Assembly (NCBI RefSeq): GCF_024256385.1
Contig: NZ_JAMLFW010000001.1
Coordinates: 1,612,001 to 1,676,000 of the forward strand
Length of the DNA stretch: 64,000 nt
Origin: Anatilimnocola floriformis
Lineage (GTDB): Bacteria > Planctomycetota > Planctomycetia > Pirellulales > Pirellulaceae
Direction of reading: 5' to 3'
How positions within the stretch are numbered: the first letter of the stretch is position 1; each line of letters begins with the position of its first letter. Shown here one piece after another: positions 17,117 to 25,961 of this stretch. Position numbers and translations under genes: made by a program. The notes beneath the pieces are model-generated. The model did no database searches and was not told the origin of the DNA. It saw only the letters and a program-made list of their open reading frames with translations.

Positions 17117-20100
17117 ATGCCTCGACGTTCAACCACCCACGAATCGCTGGCCACGTTTCATCCTCCCGTGCGCGAGTGGTTTCAGGAGAGTTTTCCTGAA
17201 CCCACCGGCGCCCAGCAGCAAGCCTGGCGGCAAATCGAACAAGGTGAACACACGCTGCTGCTTGCTCCCACTGGCTCAGGCAAAACGCTGGCTGCTTTTC
17301 TAGTGGCCATTAATCGAATCATGTTTGCCGAGCGGCCGAAGGAGGCGGCTCGCGGCGTGAAGGTTCTCTATATTTCGCCGTTGAAAGCACTGGGGGCGGA
17401 TGTCGAACGGAATCTGCGCGCGCCGATCGCGGGCGTGCGGGCCGTTGCCGAACGCAGCGGCACCGAGCATCACGTGCCGACGGTGGCCGTCCGCAGCGGT
17501 GACACATCGACGGCTGACCGCACGGAGATGGTGAAGCGGCCTCCGGATATTCTGATCACGACGCCGGAGTCGCTCTATCTGCTACTGACGTCGCGCTCGC
17601 GCGACATCCTCACTAGCATCGACACGATCATCATCGACGAAATTCACTCGTTGGTTCCGGGCAAACGCGGCGCGCATCTGGCGACGTCGCTCGAACGCTT
17701 GGAAGATCTCCGGCGGAAGACTGATCCCTCGCGTTCGCCCGCGCAGAGGATCGGCCTGTCGGCCACGCAGCGGCCCCTCGATGAAGTTGCACGGTTCCTG
17801 GCAGGCGCCGAAATCGATGAAGCGAACGGCGAAGTGACTCCGCGGCGCGTCAGCATCGTCGAAGCAGGCCGCAGTAAGCAATTGCAACTGCGCATCGAAG
17901 TTCCCGTCGAAGACATGACAAAGCTGGGCGTCGAGGAAGAACGCTTCTCCGGCCCGGCATCGGGTGGGCCGGTGCGAACTTCCATCTGGCCATCGATTCA
18001 TCCGCGGCTAGTCGAGTTGATTCGTCAGCACCGCAGCACGATGATCTTCGTCAACAGCCGGCGATTGGCCGAGCGCCTGGCGGGAGCCGTCAATGAGCTT
18101 GCCGGCGAAGAAATCGCGCTCGCCCATCACGGCTCGATTGCCAAAGATACTCGCCTAGCCATTGAAGATCGCCTCAAGCTCGGCAACTTGCCGGCGATCG
18201 TGGCCACGTCGTCGCTGGAACTCGGCATCGACATGGGCGCGGTCGATCTGGTCATTCAGATCGAAGCCCCGCCGTCGATCGCCTCCGGCATTCAACGCAT
18301 CGGCCGGGCGGGACATCAGGTCGGTGCTCCATCGAGCGGCGTGATTTTTCCGAAGTATCGCGGCGATTTGCTGGCCTGCAGTGCCGCGGCCGAACGGATG
18401 GTTCGCGGCGAGGTCGAGGAGACTCGCTACCCGCGCAATCCGCTCGACGTGCTCGCTCAGCAGATTGTGGCGATGGTCGCGCTCGAGCCGGTGAACGTCG
18501 AAGCCATTTACAACACGGTCCGCCGCGCGGCTCCGTATGCTCAACTGCCGCGTGCCAGTTTCGAAGGGGTGCTCGATTTGCTCGCGGGCCGTTATCCATC
18601 GCATGAATTTGCCGAGCTGCGGCCGCGCGTGAATTGGGATCGCCTGGCGGGCACGGTTTCGCCGCGGAAAGGATCGCAACGGCTGGCGATCTTGAACGCC
18701 GGTACCATTCCCGACCGCGGCACTTATGGAGTGTTCCTAGCCGGCGGAGAAGGGAAGACGAGTCGCGTGGGCGAGCTCGACGAAGAAATGGTTTTTGAAA
18801 CGCGGCCCGGCGACATATTTCTGCTCGGCGCTTCTTCGTGGCGGGTGCTGGAGATCACTAAGGATCAAGTGCTCGTGGTGCCAGCTCCCGGCGAGTCGGG
18901 GAAGATGCCGTTCTGGCGCGGCGATGGTCCCGGCAGGCCGCTGGAGTTTGGACGCGCGATCGGTTCACTCGCGCGGCGACTCGTTCGCATGGATCGCGAA
19001 GTGGCGCAGAAACGGCTGACGACAGAACACGCGCTCGATGAACGGGCGGCGACGAACCTGCTGAACTATCTGCACGATCAGGCGGCTGCCACCGACGAAC
19101 CGCCGAGCGATAAAACGATCATCGTCGAATGCCTCGTCGACGAAGTGGGCGACTGGCGAGTCTGCATCTTGTCGCCGTTCGGCAGTCGCGTGCATGCTCC
19201 CTGGGCGATGGCGGTTGCCGCTCGGCTCCGCAGCGAGACCACCGGCGAGGTCGATCTGATGTGGTCCGACGATGGCATCGTGCTGCGTTTGCCCGAAGCC
19301 GATGAGCCGCCGCCGCTCGAGAAGCTGTTGCCGCTATCCAGCGAGATCGAAGACGAAGTCGTTGAGCAGGTCGGCTCGACCGCGCTATTCGCGGCCCGCT
19401 TTCGCGAGAATGCAGCCCGCGCGCTGTTGCTGCCGCGACGCTTGCCAGGAAAACGAACGCCGCTGTGGCTGCAGCGCCGCAAAGCTGCCGATCTGTTGTC
19501 GGTCGCCGCGCGTTATTCGCAGTTTCCGATTCTGCTCGAGACATACCGTGAATGCCTGCGCGATGTGTTCGATATCGCCGGACTGCGGTCGATTCTGCAA
19601 GAGGTTGAGAAGCGGACGATTCGCGTGAAGCAAGTGGTTTCGAAGACGGCTTCGCCGTTTGCTTCGTCGCTGATGTTCAACTACGTGAGCAACTTCCTCT
19701 ACGACGGCGATGCGCCGCTGGCGGAGCGGCGCGCGGCGACGCTGGCCCTCGATCAGGCACAGCTGCGGGAGTTGCTGGGAACGGCGGAGCTGCGGGAATT
19801 GCTCGATGCCGATGTCATCGGTGAACTCGGGCTCGAGCTGCAAATGCTCGAACGACGTTATCCGATCGGCGATGCGGATGGCGTGCATGATTTGCTGCTG
19901 CAGCTGGGTGATTTGAGTCGCGCGGAGGTTTTTTCGAGATTGGGCATCCCGCGAGACGATGCAGAATCACTTCTCGCCACTTGGCTGGATTCGCTGACAA
20001 CGAACCGTCGCGTTGTGGAGTGTCGCATTGGTGGCGAAAGTCGCTTCATCGCCGCCGAAGATGCAGGCCGTTATCGCGATGCGCTCGGCGTGGCGCCGCC

Positions 20101-21628
20101 GCGCGGTTTGCCCGATGCTTTTCTGCAGCCGGTGCAGGCTCCGCTAATCGATCTCGTCGGCCGATACGCGCGGCGACATACACCCTTTCGACTGGAGGAA
20201 GTCGCTCAGCGTTTGGGCGCGAGCACTTCGCAGGTCGAAACGACCCTCAAGGAGTTGGCTAGCGATGGCCGCGTGCTGGAAGGCGAATTCCTCCCCGGCC
20301 GGCGCGATCGCGAATGGTGCGATGCGGAGGTGCTTCGCCAATTGAAGCGCCGTTCGCTCGCTCGGCTGCGAGAGCAGGTCGAACCGGTGGAACAGGCGGC
20401 CCTTGCGCGGTTCCTTATCAATTGGCAGGGAATCGCGCAGCCGCGGCGTGGGCTCGATGGCTTGCTCGATGTCATCGAGCAATTGCAAGGCGTCGCGCTG
20501 CCGGCGTCAGACTGGGAACGTCAGATCCTGCCCGCCCGTAGCATTGATTTTCGTGCGAGCGACCTCGATGAATTGTGCGCCTCGGGCGAAGTGCTCTGGC
20601 AGGGAGCGGGAGGCATCGGCTCGGAAGATGGTCGCGTGGCGTTTTATCTGACCGATCATTTCGCGCGACTCGCCGAACCGGTGACTCCCGTCGAGGGAAA
20701 AATCGAAGATCAGATTCGCGCCGCGCTCACGCGCCGCAATGCGATCTTTTTCGATGAACTGGCCCGCGACATCGGCGGTTTCAAAACGGATCTGGCCGAC
20801 GCGCTGTGGCGGATGGTGTGGGCCGGTGAAGTGACCAACGATACGCTCATGCCTCTCCGTTCATTGCGCCGGCAAAAGCAGGCCGCGAAAAAGTCACACC
20901 GTGGCGGGAGGGGATTTCGTTCGCGGCGAACCACGCTTCAACCCGGTACGGAAGGCCGCTGGTCGCTACTGAGCGAATCGCTACGTAGCCCCGTGACTGC
21001 AACTGAACAGCAAACGGCGCGAGCGACACAGCTCATCGAGCGATATGGAATCGTCACGCGCGAGATGGTGGGTTCCGAGGGGCTCGCCGGCGGTTTTTCA
21101 GCGATTTATCCAGTCTTCAAAGCGATGGAAGAATCAGGCCGAATTCGCCGCGGTTATTTCGTGGCCGGCCTGGGTGCCGCTCAATTTGCTGCGCCGGGGG
21201 CTGACGATCGCGTGCGTGAACAAGCCGACGAAGATCCTGCCAATCCGCCGCCGGCAATTGTGCTGGCCGCGACTGATCCGGCGAATCCCTACGGCGCAGC
21301 ACTTCCCTGGCCAGAGCGAACCGACGAAGCGCGTCCCGCGCGAGCCGCTGGCGCTCGCGTCATTTTGCACAACGGCCATTTGATCGGATATTTGAACCGA
21401 TCGAGCGAACAACTGCTCACGTTCCTCCCTGCCGACGAACCGCAGCGTTCGAAAGCGCAGGCCGCGCTCGTCGATGCGATTGGCAAGCTCGCCACCGACC
21501 GCACACCGGCGTTCCTTAGCATGATCGATCGCCTCGCACCGGAGGCAACAGCCATGGCCAAGCCGCTGCAAGCGGCCGGCTTCGTGGCGACGAGTCGGGG
21601 ACTGCTGCATCGGCGGCGAGGAGCGTAA
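17117..21628 (+). CDS. lhr: Lhr-type ATP-dependent superfamily 2 helicase
   Basis: A 1,503-residue full-length Lhr (large helicase-related) protein. Helicase motifs in order are motif I APTGSGKTLAAFL, Ia SPLKALGADV, Ib TTPESLYLLLTS, II IIIDEIHSL, III GLSATQRPL, IV MIFVNSRRLAERLA, V ATSSLELGIDMG and VI GIQRIGRAGHQVG. A winged-helix/Lhr-core region and a long Lhr C-terminal domain follow. Lhr enzymes translocate 3'-5' on single-stranded DNA and are implicated in DNA repair. The ATG at 17117 is chosen because it starts just before the conserved F-x-P-x-x-x-x-W-F region; the frame opens at 16973. A nei-like glycosylase gene follows after only 2 bases. Confidence 0.93.
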   Translation: MPRRSTTHESLATFHPPVREWFQESFPEPTGAQQQAWRQIEQGEHTLLLAPTGSGKTLAAFLVAINRIMFAERPKEAARGVKVLYISPLKALGADVERNLRAPIAGVRAVAERSGTEHHVPTVAVRSGDTSTADRTEMVKRPPDILITTPESLYLLLTSRSRDILTSIDTIIIDEIHSLVPGKRGAHLATSLERLEDLRRKTDPSRSPAQRIGLSATQRPLDEVARFLAGAEIDEANGEVTPRRVSIVEAGRSKQLQLRIEVPVEDMTKLGVEEERFSGPASGGPVRTSIWPSIHPRLVELIRQHRSTMIFVNSRRLAERLAGAVNELAGEEIALAHHGSIAKDTRLAIEDRLKLGNLPAIVATSSLELGIDMGAVDLVIQIEAPPSIASGIQRIGRAGHQVGAPSSGVIFPKYRGDLLACSAAAERMVRGEVEETRYPRNPLDVLAQQIVAMVALEPVNVEAIYNTVRRAAPYAQLPRASFEGVLDLLAGRYPSHEFAELRPRVNWDRLAGTVSPRKGSQRLAILNAGTIPDRGTYGVFLAGGEGKTSRVGELDEEMVFETRPGDIFLLGASSWRVLEITKDQVLVVPAPGESGKMPFWRGDGPGRPLEFGRAIGSLARRLVRMDREVAQKRLTTEHALDERAATNLLNYLHDQAAATDEPPSDKTIIVECLVDEVGDWRVCILSPFGSRVHAPWAMAVAARLRSETTGEVDLMWSDDGIVLRLPEADEPPPLEKLLPLSSEIEDEVVEQVGSTALFAARFRENAARALLLPRRLPGKRTPLWLQRRKAADLLSVAARYSQFPILLETYRECLRDVFDIAGLRSILQEVEKRTIRVKQVVSKTASPFASSLMFNYVSNFLYDGDAPLAERRAATLALDQAQLRELLGTAELRELLDADVIGELGLELQMLERRYPIGDADGVHDLLLQLGDLSRAEVFSRLGIPRDDAESLLATWLDSLTTNRRVVECRIGGESRFIAAEDAGRYRDALGVAPPRGLPDAFLQPVQAPLIDLVGRYARRHTPFRLEEVAQRLGASTSQVETTLKELASDGRVLEGEFLPGRRDREWCDAEVLRQLKRRSLARLREQVEPVEQAALARFLINWQGIAQPRRGLDGLLDVIEQLQGVALPASDWERQILPARSIDFRASDLDELCASGEVLWQGAGGIGSEDGRVAFYLTDHFARLAEPVTPVEGKIEDQIRAALTRRNAIFFDELARDIGGFKTDLADALWRMVWAGEVTNDTLMPLRSLRRQKQAAKKSHRGGRGFRSRRTTLQPGTEGRWSLLSESLRSPVTATEQQTARATQLIERYGIVTREMVGSEGLAGGFSAIYPVFKAMEESGRIRRGYFVAGLGAAQFAAPGADDRVREQADEDPANPPPAIVLAATDPANPYGAALPWPERTDEARPARAAGARVILHNGHLIGYLNRSSEQLLTFLPADEPQRSKAQAALVDAIGKLATDRTPAFLSMIDRLAPEATAMAKPLQAAGFVATSRGLLHRRRGA

Positions 21629-21630
21629 GG

Positions 21631-22431
21631 ATGCCCGAAGGAGATACGATTCATCGCGCGGCGACGCGACTGAGAGCGGTGCTCGATGGCCAGCTCATCG
21701 AACGGGCCGAATCGCGCTGGCTCGGCGCGGTGGCGGCGTCGTTCCCGGGCCGCAAGATTCAAAGCATCGAAGCTCGTGGCAAGCATTTGCTGATCGCGCT
21801 CGACGATGATCGCGTGATCCATTCGCACATGGGCATGACCGGTTCGTGGCATATCTATCGTCCGGGCGAGCCTTGGTTCAAGCCGCCGCAGCGGGCCGCC
21901 ATTTCGCTCGACTGTCCCGCAGTCTGCGTCGTTTGCTTCACGCCGAAGCTGCTAGAGGTGCTGACCGCAACAGCTTTGCGGAGGCATGACTATCTCAACC
22001 GCCTCGGTCCGGACTTGCTGGCGAAGCCGCCCTCCGATGAGGAAGTGATCGCGCGTTTTCGGCAGGGCAACAACTTGCCGATCGGCCAGGCGGTGATGAA
22101 TCAAACCATCGTGAGTGGCATCGGTAATGTCTACAAGTCGGAGTTGCTGTTTTCGTTGCGGCTCCATCCGCTGTTGCTCGTCAGCGATATGTCGGATGAG
22201 CAACTACTGGAACTTACGACTCTGGCGAGTGAGTTGATGTCCCAAAATCTAAGTGGCCGGCCGCGAACGACGCGTCATTCGCTCGATGGCGGCCGCTTCT
22301 ATGCTTACGGCCGCAGCGGCAAAGCGTGCTACACCTGTAGCACGCCGATTGAAGTGATCCGGCAAGGCGACGCCGGTCGTACGACGTATTTTTGTCCGCA
22401 CTGTCAGGCTCTCGCGCTCCATTCCCCCTAG
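21631..22431 (+). CDS. nei: Endonuclease VIII-like DNA glycosylase (Nei/Fpg family)
   Basis: A 266-residue base-excision-repair glycosylase/AP lyase. The N terminus PEGDTIHRAA supplies the catalytic Pro and Glu directly after the initiator Met. The conserved GKHLLIALDD, HSHMGMTGSW and IGQAVMNQTIVSGIGNVYKSE (helix-two-turns-helix) blocks are present. A C-terminal zinc finger has C-X2-C (CYTC) and C-X2-C (CPHC) pairs. PEGDT marks the Nei rather than the Fpg (PELPE) branch. It starts 2 bases after lhr, so the genes are probably co-transcribed. The same lhr-nei neighbourhood is known in mycobacteria. Confidence 0.92.
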   Translation: MPEGDTIHRAATRLRAVLDGQLIERAESRWLGAVAASFPGRKIQSIEARGKHLLIALDDDRVIHSHMGMTGSWHIYRPGEPWFKPPQRAAISLDCPAVCVVCFTPKLLEVLTATALRRHDYLNRLGPDLLAKPPSDEEVIARFRQGNNLPIGQAVMNQTIVSGIGNVYKSELLFSLRLHPLLLVSDMSDEQLLELTTLASELMSQNLSGRPRTTRHSLDGGRFYAYGRSGKACYTCSTPIEVIRQGDAGRTTYFCPHCQALALHSP

Positions 22432-22440
22432 AATGGAGGC

Positions 22441-23709
22441 ATGGCGAAGAAAAAGTCAGCAGCGGCGGCGACGGAAGCCTGCACCGAGCGAGTCGAGGTG
22501 GCCGGCCATATTATCGACAGCCTGATCTTGCCGAAAATTCTCGACATCATCACGGCGAGCGGCGGTGCGTTCAAAATCGAACGCATCACCATCGGTCAGG
22601 CGCGCAAAGATCCGAGCTATGCCTTGCTCGAGGTTACCGCGCCCAGCGAAGAACGACTCCAGCAGATATTGGCCATCATCGCCGATCATGGCGCGGTGGC
22701 GGTGTCGCAGGCCGATTGTCGATTGGTGGCAGCTGATATGGACGGCGCTTTTCCGGAAGGCTTTTACAGCAGCACCAATCAGCGGACTGAAGTTCGCCTC
22801 AACGGCGAATGGGTTGAAGTGCAGCTGCAAGAGATGGATATGGGAGTTGTCGTAGATCCGGCCGCACAAACGGCGACTTGTCGCGCGATGACCGAAGTGA
22901 AGCAAGGTGATCTGTATGTCGTGGGTCATGCTGGTACGCGCGTGCATCCGCCGGAACGACAGGAGCAGAAGCACGGCTTCGAATTCATGAACAGCGCGGT
23001 TTCGACCGAAAAGCCGAAGGGCGTGGCTATTCGGCAGGTTGCGACTGAGATGGTGCAAACCAAACAGCGCGGCGGCAAGACGCTGCTCGTCGGCGGGCCG
23101 GCGATTGTGCACACCGGCAGCGACGAACACGTGTGTGAACTCATTCGCCGCGGCTATATCAATAGCCTGTTCGCGGGCAATGCGCTTGCCACGCACGACA
23201 TCGAGCAGTCGCTCTTCGGCACGAGTCTGGGCGTGCGACTCGATTGCGGCGACATCGTCGAAGCCGGTCACGAACATCATCTGCGGGCGATCAACCGCGT
23301 CCGCCGCTGGGGCGGCATTCGGCCGGCGGTGGAAAAAGGAGAACTGAAAAGCGGCATCATGTACGAGTGTGTGAAGCACGACGTGCCGTACTTGCTGGCC
23401 GGCAGCATTCGCGACGACGGCCCGCTGACCGATGTCATCACCGACTCGCTCGATGCCCAGCGGCAAATGCGTGAAGGGATTCGCGACATCACGTTCTGCC
23501 TGATGGTGGCCACCACGCTGCACTCGATCGCTGTCGGCAATCTGTTGCCGGCGTGGGTCAAGGTAGTGTGCGTCGACATCAACCCCTCGACGGTCATCAA
23601 GCTCAACGATCGCGGTTCGTTTCAAACAGTAGGTTTGGTGACCGACGTCGAGCCGTTTTTTCGGTCGCTGCTGGCGGAAATCGATCGGTTGGAAAAAGCA
23701 ACATCATGA
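22441..23709 (+). CDS. LOR/SDH family protein (TIGR00300), likely ornithine cyclodeaminase
   Basis: A 422-residue protein of the TIGR00300 LOR/SDH-like family. Recognisable blocks are VEVAGHIIDSLILPKILD with PSYALLEVTAP (N-terminal domain), the TEVKQGDLYVVGHAGTRVHPP region, LLVGGPAIVHTGSDEHVCELI and NSLFAGNALATHDIEQSLFGTSLG (NAD-binding Rossmann-like part), and a C-terminal VCVDINPSTVIKLNDRG. Family members include an archaeal ornithine cyclodeaminase (ornithine to proline plus ammonia) and the C-terminal half of the cyanobacterial AgrE/ArgZ arginine enzyme. The gene starts 9 bases after nei and overlaps the VOC gene by four bases. The activity is inferred from the family; the stand-alone amidinotransferase at 30818 is the other half of AgrE. 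Confidence 0.8.
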   Translation: MAKKKSAAAATEACTERVEVAGHIIDSLILPKILDIITASGGAFKIERITIGQARKDPSYALLEVTAPSEERLQQILAIIADHGAVAVSQADCRLVAADMDGAFPEGFYSSTNQRTEVRLNGEWVEVQLQEMDMGVVVDPAAQTATCRAMTEVKQGDLYVVGHAGTRVHPPERQEQKHGFEFMNSAVSTEKPKGVAIRQVATEMVQTKQRGGKTLLVGGPAIVHTGSDEHVCELIRRGYINSLFAGNALATHDIEQSLFGTSLGVRLDCGDIVEAGHEHHLRAINRVRRWGGIRPAVEKGELKSGIMYECVKHDVPYLLAGSIRDDGPLTDVITDSLDAQRQMREGIRDITFCLMVATTLHSIAVGNLLPAWVKVVCVDINPSTVIKLNDRGSFQTVGLVTDVEPFFRSLLAEIDRLEKATS

Positions 23710-24110
23710 AACACGTCGATCGCATCCTCGAAACCTGTCTCTGCGTCGAGAATCTCGCAGCAGCGCGGAAGTTTTACACCAAAGTGCTCGGCTTGACGGT
23801 TTTCGCCGAGCAGAATGATCGCCATTTGTTTTTCCGCGTCGGCAATCAAATGCTGCTGCTGTTCGATCCCAAGGAAAGTAGCAAGCCGCTGGGAACGATT
23901 CCCGCGCATGGCACGCACGGCGCCGGGCATGTTTGTTTTGCGACGACTGACGCCGAACTCGCCGAATGGCAGCAGCAATTGGAAGCACACGGCGTGGCCA
24001 TCGAGAGCATCCACGTGTGGCCCGAGGGACATCGGTCGCTTTACTTTCGCGATCCGTTTGGGAACTCGCTCGAGCTGACGACGCCGAAGATTTGGGGCAT
24101 TGAGAATTAA
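23706..24110 (+). CDS. VOC family (glyoxalase/bleomycin resistance-like) protein
   Basis: A 134-residue VOC superfamily protein with paired beta-alpha-beta-beta-beta modules. Visible landmarks are LCVENLAAARKFYTKVLGLTVFAE, GHVCFATTD (His ligand), and the C-terminal HRSLYFRDPFGNSLELT (Glu ligand). VOC proteins are metal-dependent lyases, dioxygenases or binding proteins; the substrate cannot be assigned. The ATG at 23706 overlaps the stop of the LOR/SDH gene (ATGA), so it is likely translated together with it. The frame opens earlier at 23553, but that part is inside the upstream gene. Confidence 0.85.
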   Translation: MKHVDRILETCLCVENLAAARKFYTKVLGLTVFAEQNDRHLFFRVGNQMLLLFDPKESSKPLGTIPAHGTHGAGHVCFATTDAELAEWQQQLEAHGVAIESIHVWPEGHRSLYFRDPFGNSLELTTPKIWGIEN

Positions 24111-24118
24111 AACGCAGT

Positions 24119-24221
24119 GTAGGCCGGAACAAGCGTACTCCGCAGTTCCGGCATGAATCGGCAACGACGTTGATCTGCAAGTCTGCCGGAACTACGCGGG
24201 GTACCGCTTGTTCCGGCCTAC
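24119..24221. repeat. Imperfect inverted repeat (REP/BIME-like)
   Basis: Left arm 24119-24153 and right arm 24184-24221 pair with one mismatch and a few unpaired bases. Both start GTAGGCCGGAACAAGCG at the outer end. The arms contain GTACTCCGC/GCGGGGTACC, a core also present in the element at 6917. It occupies the gap between convergent genes. Confidence 0.8.
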
Positions 24222-24226
24222 GACCA

Positions 24227-25159
24227 TTACGATACGGCCGGCTGCTTGTCGGGGTGCAAGTAGATGAAGCTTTTACCGAGGCGACCGTTGTAGTTGCCGG
24301 CGGAGATGCGGAGCAGGCCCGGTGTGTTGACCGAGGCGGTGATCGCGGCTTGGGTGGCGTTGATGATCGACTGCAAGTCGCGGCCGTTGATGATGATTTC
24401 CATCACCGACTTCACGCCAGGCGGCAACTGTGAGTTGGCGGCAGGATCGTTCACCAGTTCGGGGCAATACTTTTCGTAAGTGCTTGCAAACATAAACTTG
24501 TATTTGCTACCGGCCTTCGAACCGCTGCCGGCGATGCCGCCCGGAAACGGCATGATCACGCCGGGACAATTCGCCACCGCGGCCACGCCTGCCTCGGCGG
24601 CAGCAACGGCAGCATCGACGGTTTCGCCGAAGTACCAAATGTTGCCCCCCATCAAACCATCGGCGAATCCAAACCGGCGATCGAGAATGAACTCACCGCC
24701 GAGAATCGGTATCCACCACATCTTCCGGCCGTGGCGGACGATTCGCTTTTGAAAGCCGTCGCCAAAGAACGCGATCTTGCGACCGAGTTTGAAGTATTCC
24801 GGCGAGTCGATCAGATTGAAGCAAGCCGTCGTCGGACAGGTGAGCACATTCTGGCTGATCCGCACTAGGGCGACGCGCTCGAGGGCAGTCAGGCGGTCTT
24901 TGCGAAACCGTGGCACGTGCAATTGCACAATCGCGCCGGGCCGACCATCGGGAGTGACGAACGATTCGTCGCCGCCAGAGCCAGGACCGACATAGCGATC
25001 GACGCCCGCTTCGCAGTCGCAAAGGATGGTGCTCGACGCATTGCCGGTTGCGGCGTTCACCGCGTGCTCAACCCATCGCCGATCGCGAGCCGTGATCAGA
25101 AACTCGGCGTAGATGCTGCGAAAGGCTTCGGCGTAGGTGTCGTCGATGATGGCAGGCAT
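24227..25159 (-). CDS. ftr: Formylmethanofuran--tetrahydromethanopterin N-formyltransferase
   Basis: A 310-residue protein matching Ftr (also FhcD) along its length. Blocks are DDTYAEAFRSIYAEFLITA, ATGNASSTILCDCEAGVDRY, TPDGRPGAIVQLHV, VLTCPTTACFN, KIAFFGDGF, GGNIWYFGE, MPFPGGIAGSGSKAGSKYKF, and the C-terminal RISAGNYNGRLGK. Ftr moves a formyl group between methanofuran and tetrahydromethanopterin in methanogens and in the bacterial formaldehyde-oxidation pathway, where it forms the Fhc complex. Planctomycetes are one of the few bacterial groups with this pathway. The start at 25159 fits the Ftr family length of about 300 residues. The other C1 genes (fhcABC, mch, fae, mtdB) are not in the window. 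A 5-formyl-THF cyclo-ligase gene lies upstream on the same strand. Confidence 0.92.
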   Translation of the reverse strand: MPAIIDDTYAEAFRSIYAEFLITARDRRWVEHAVNAATGNASSTILCDCEAGVDRYVGPGSGGDESFVTPDGRPGAIVQLHVPRFRKDRLTALERVALVRISQNVLTCPTTACFNLIDSPEYFKLGRKIAFFGDGFQKRIVRHGRKMWWIPILGGEFILDRRFGFADGLMGGNIWYFGETVDAAVAAAEAGVAAVANCPGVIMPFPGGIAGSGSKAGSKYKFMFASTYEKYCPELVNDPAANSQLPPGVKSVMEIIINGRDLQSIINATQAAITASVNTPGLLRISAGNYNGRLGKSFIYLHPDKQPAVS

Positions 25160-25180
25160 TAGTATCTCTCGCTCCCTCTC

Positions 25181-25320
25181 CTCGGTACTCCGGGGAGAGG
25201 GTTGAAGCGGCTTCACGCTTGGTAAATCGTTAGACAAAAGGCGTCGGCGAGTTTGATCGCAAAGTGAGTTGGGTACCCGCTCCGGGCCCCTCACCCTAAC
25301 CCTCTCCCCGGATTACCGAG
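25181..25320. repeat. Dispersed inverted repeat, 23-bp arms
   Basis: Arms 25181-25203 (CTCGGTACTCCGGGGAGAGG...) and 25298-25320 (…CCCTCTCCCCGGATTACCGAG) pair with a single mismatch. The sequence between them lies in the leader of ftr. The same GGTACTCCGGGG core recurs as a compact hairpin at 31775. This is an interspersed extragenic repeat, not a gene. Confidence 0.75.
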
Positions 25321-25340
25321 GCGAGGGGATCGGAGAAAAA

Positions 25341-25961
25341 CTACTTCCGGCCTTGGCCTTCGTACACGGCAGCTTCGGTCACAACCTTATCCATGAAGAC
25401 GTCGTGCTCGCTGACGATCAGGTTGTCGAATAGTTGACTCTCGTAGCAGAGGGCGACCAACGGGCAGTTGACTCGCACCAGCGGTAGAAGCCGATCGTAG
25501 TAGCCTTGGCCATTCCCCATGCGGCCGCCGACGCGGTTGAAGCCGACGCCGGGGACAATCACCAAGTCGAGCTCATCGGGGCGGATTTCCTTGCCCGGTT
25601 CGCCCCAGCGATCGTGTGGCGGCTCGAGAATGTTCCACTTGCCGACGATCAGTTCTTCCATGCTCTGCAGCCACCACAGGCCGAGCTTGTTGGCGCCGGC
25701 TTCGTCGACCGTGCAGTACGGGACAACAATCCGCTTGCCGCTGGCGATCGCAGCGGGCAGGGCCTGCTTGGTGCGGAGCTCGCTGCGGCAGTCGATATAC
25801 CACAGCACCGTTTGGGCTCGCTCATATTCGGGCAGGCTCAAGAGCGTGGCGACCGCGGCCTCGCTTATTTTGTCTTTGTTCTTTTGAGCGGCGCGGGCGT
25901 CGTAAGCAGCCCGCCGCAGCGCGCCCTTGGCTTCCATCAGTTGGCTCATGGTCTCGCTCAA
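25341..25961 (-). CDS. 5-formyltetrahydrofolate cyclo-ligase
   Basis: A 206-residue protein that converts 5-formyl-THF and ATP to 5,10-methenyl-THF. The N-terminal part has KGALRRAAYDARAA (substrate/ATP lysine-arginine region). The hallmark block near the C terminus is VPGVGFNRVGGRMGNGQGYYDRLL (ATP loop), followed by LVALCYESQLFD. Start choice: a TTG at 25961 has GGAGGG eight bases upstream, whereas the ATG at 25949 is too far from that site, so TTG is preferred. It lies on the same strand as ftr, upstream of it, separated by about 180 bases containing the 25181 repeat. Confidence 0.85.
   Translation of the reverse strand: MSETMSQLMEAKGALRRAAYDARAAQKNKDKISEAAVATLLSLPEYERAQTVLWYIDCRSELRTKQALPAAIASGKRIVVPYCTVDEAGANKLGLWWLQSMEELIVGKWNILEPPHDRWGEPGKEIRPDELDLVIVPGVGFNRVGGRMGNGQGYYDRLLPLVRVNCPLVALCYESQLFDNLIVSEHDVFMDKVVTEAAVYEGQGRK

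Noticed and set aside
22456-23625. 389-codon open frame antisense to the LOR/SDH gene
   Set aside because: Shadow frame; the sense protein matches a known family over its full length.
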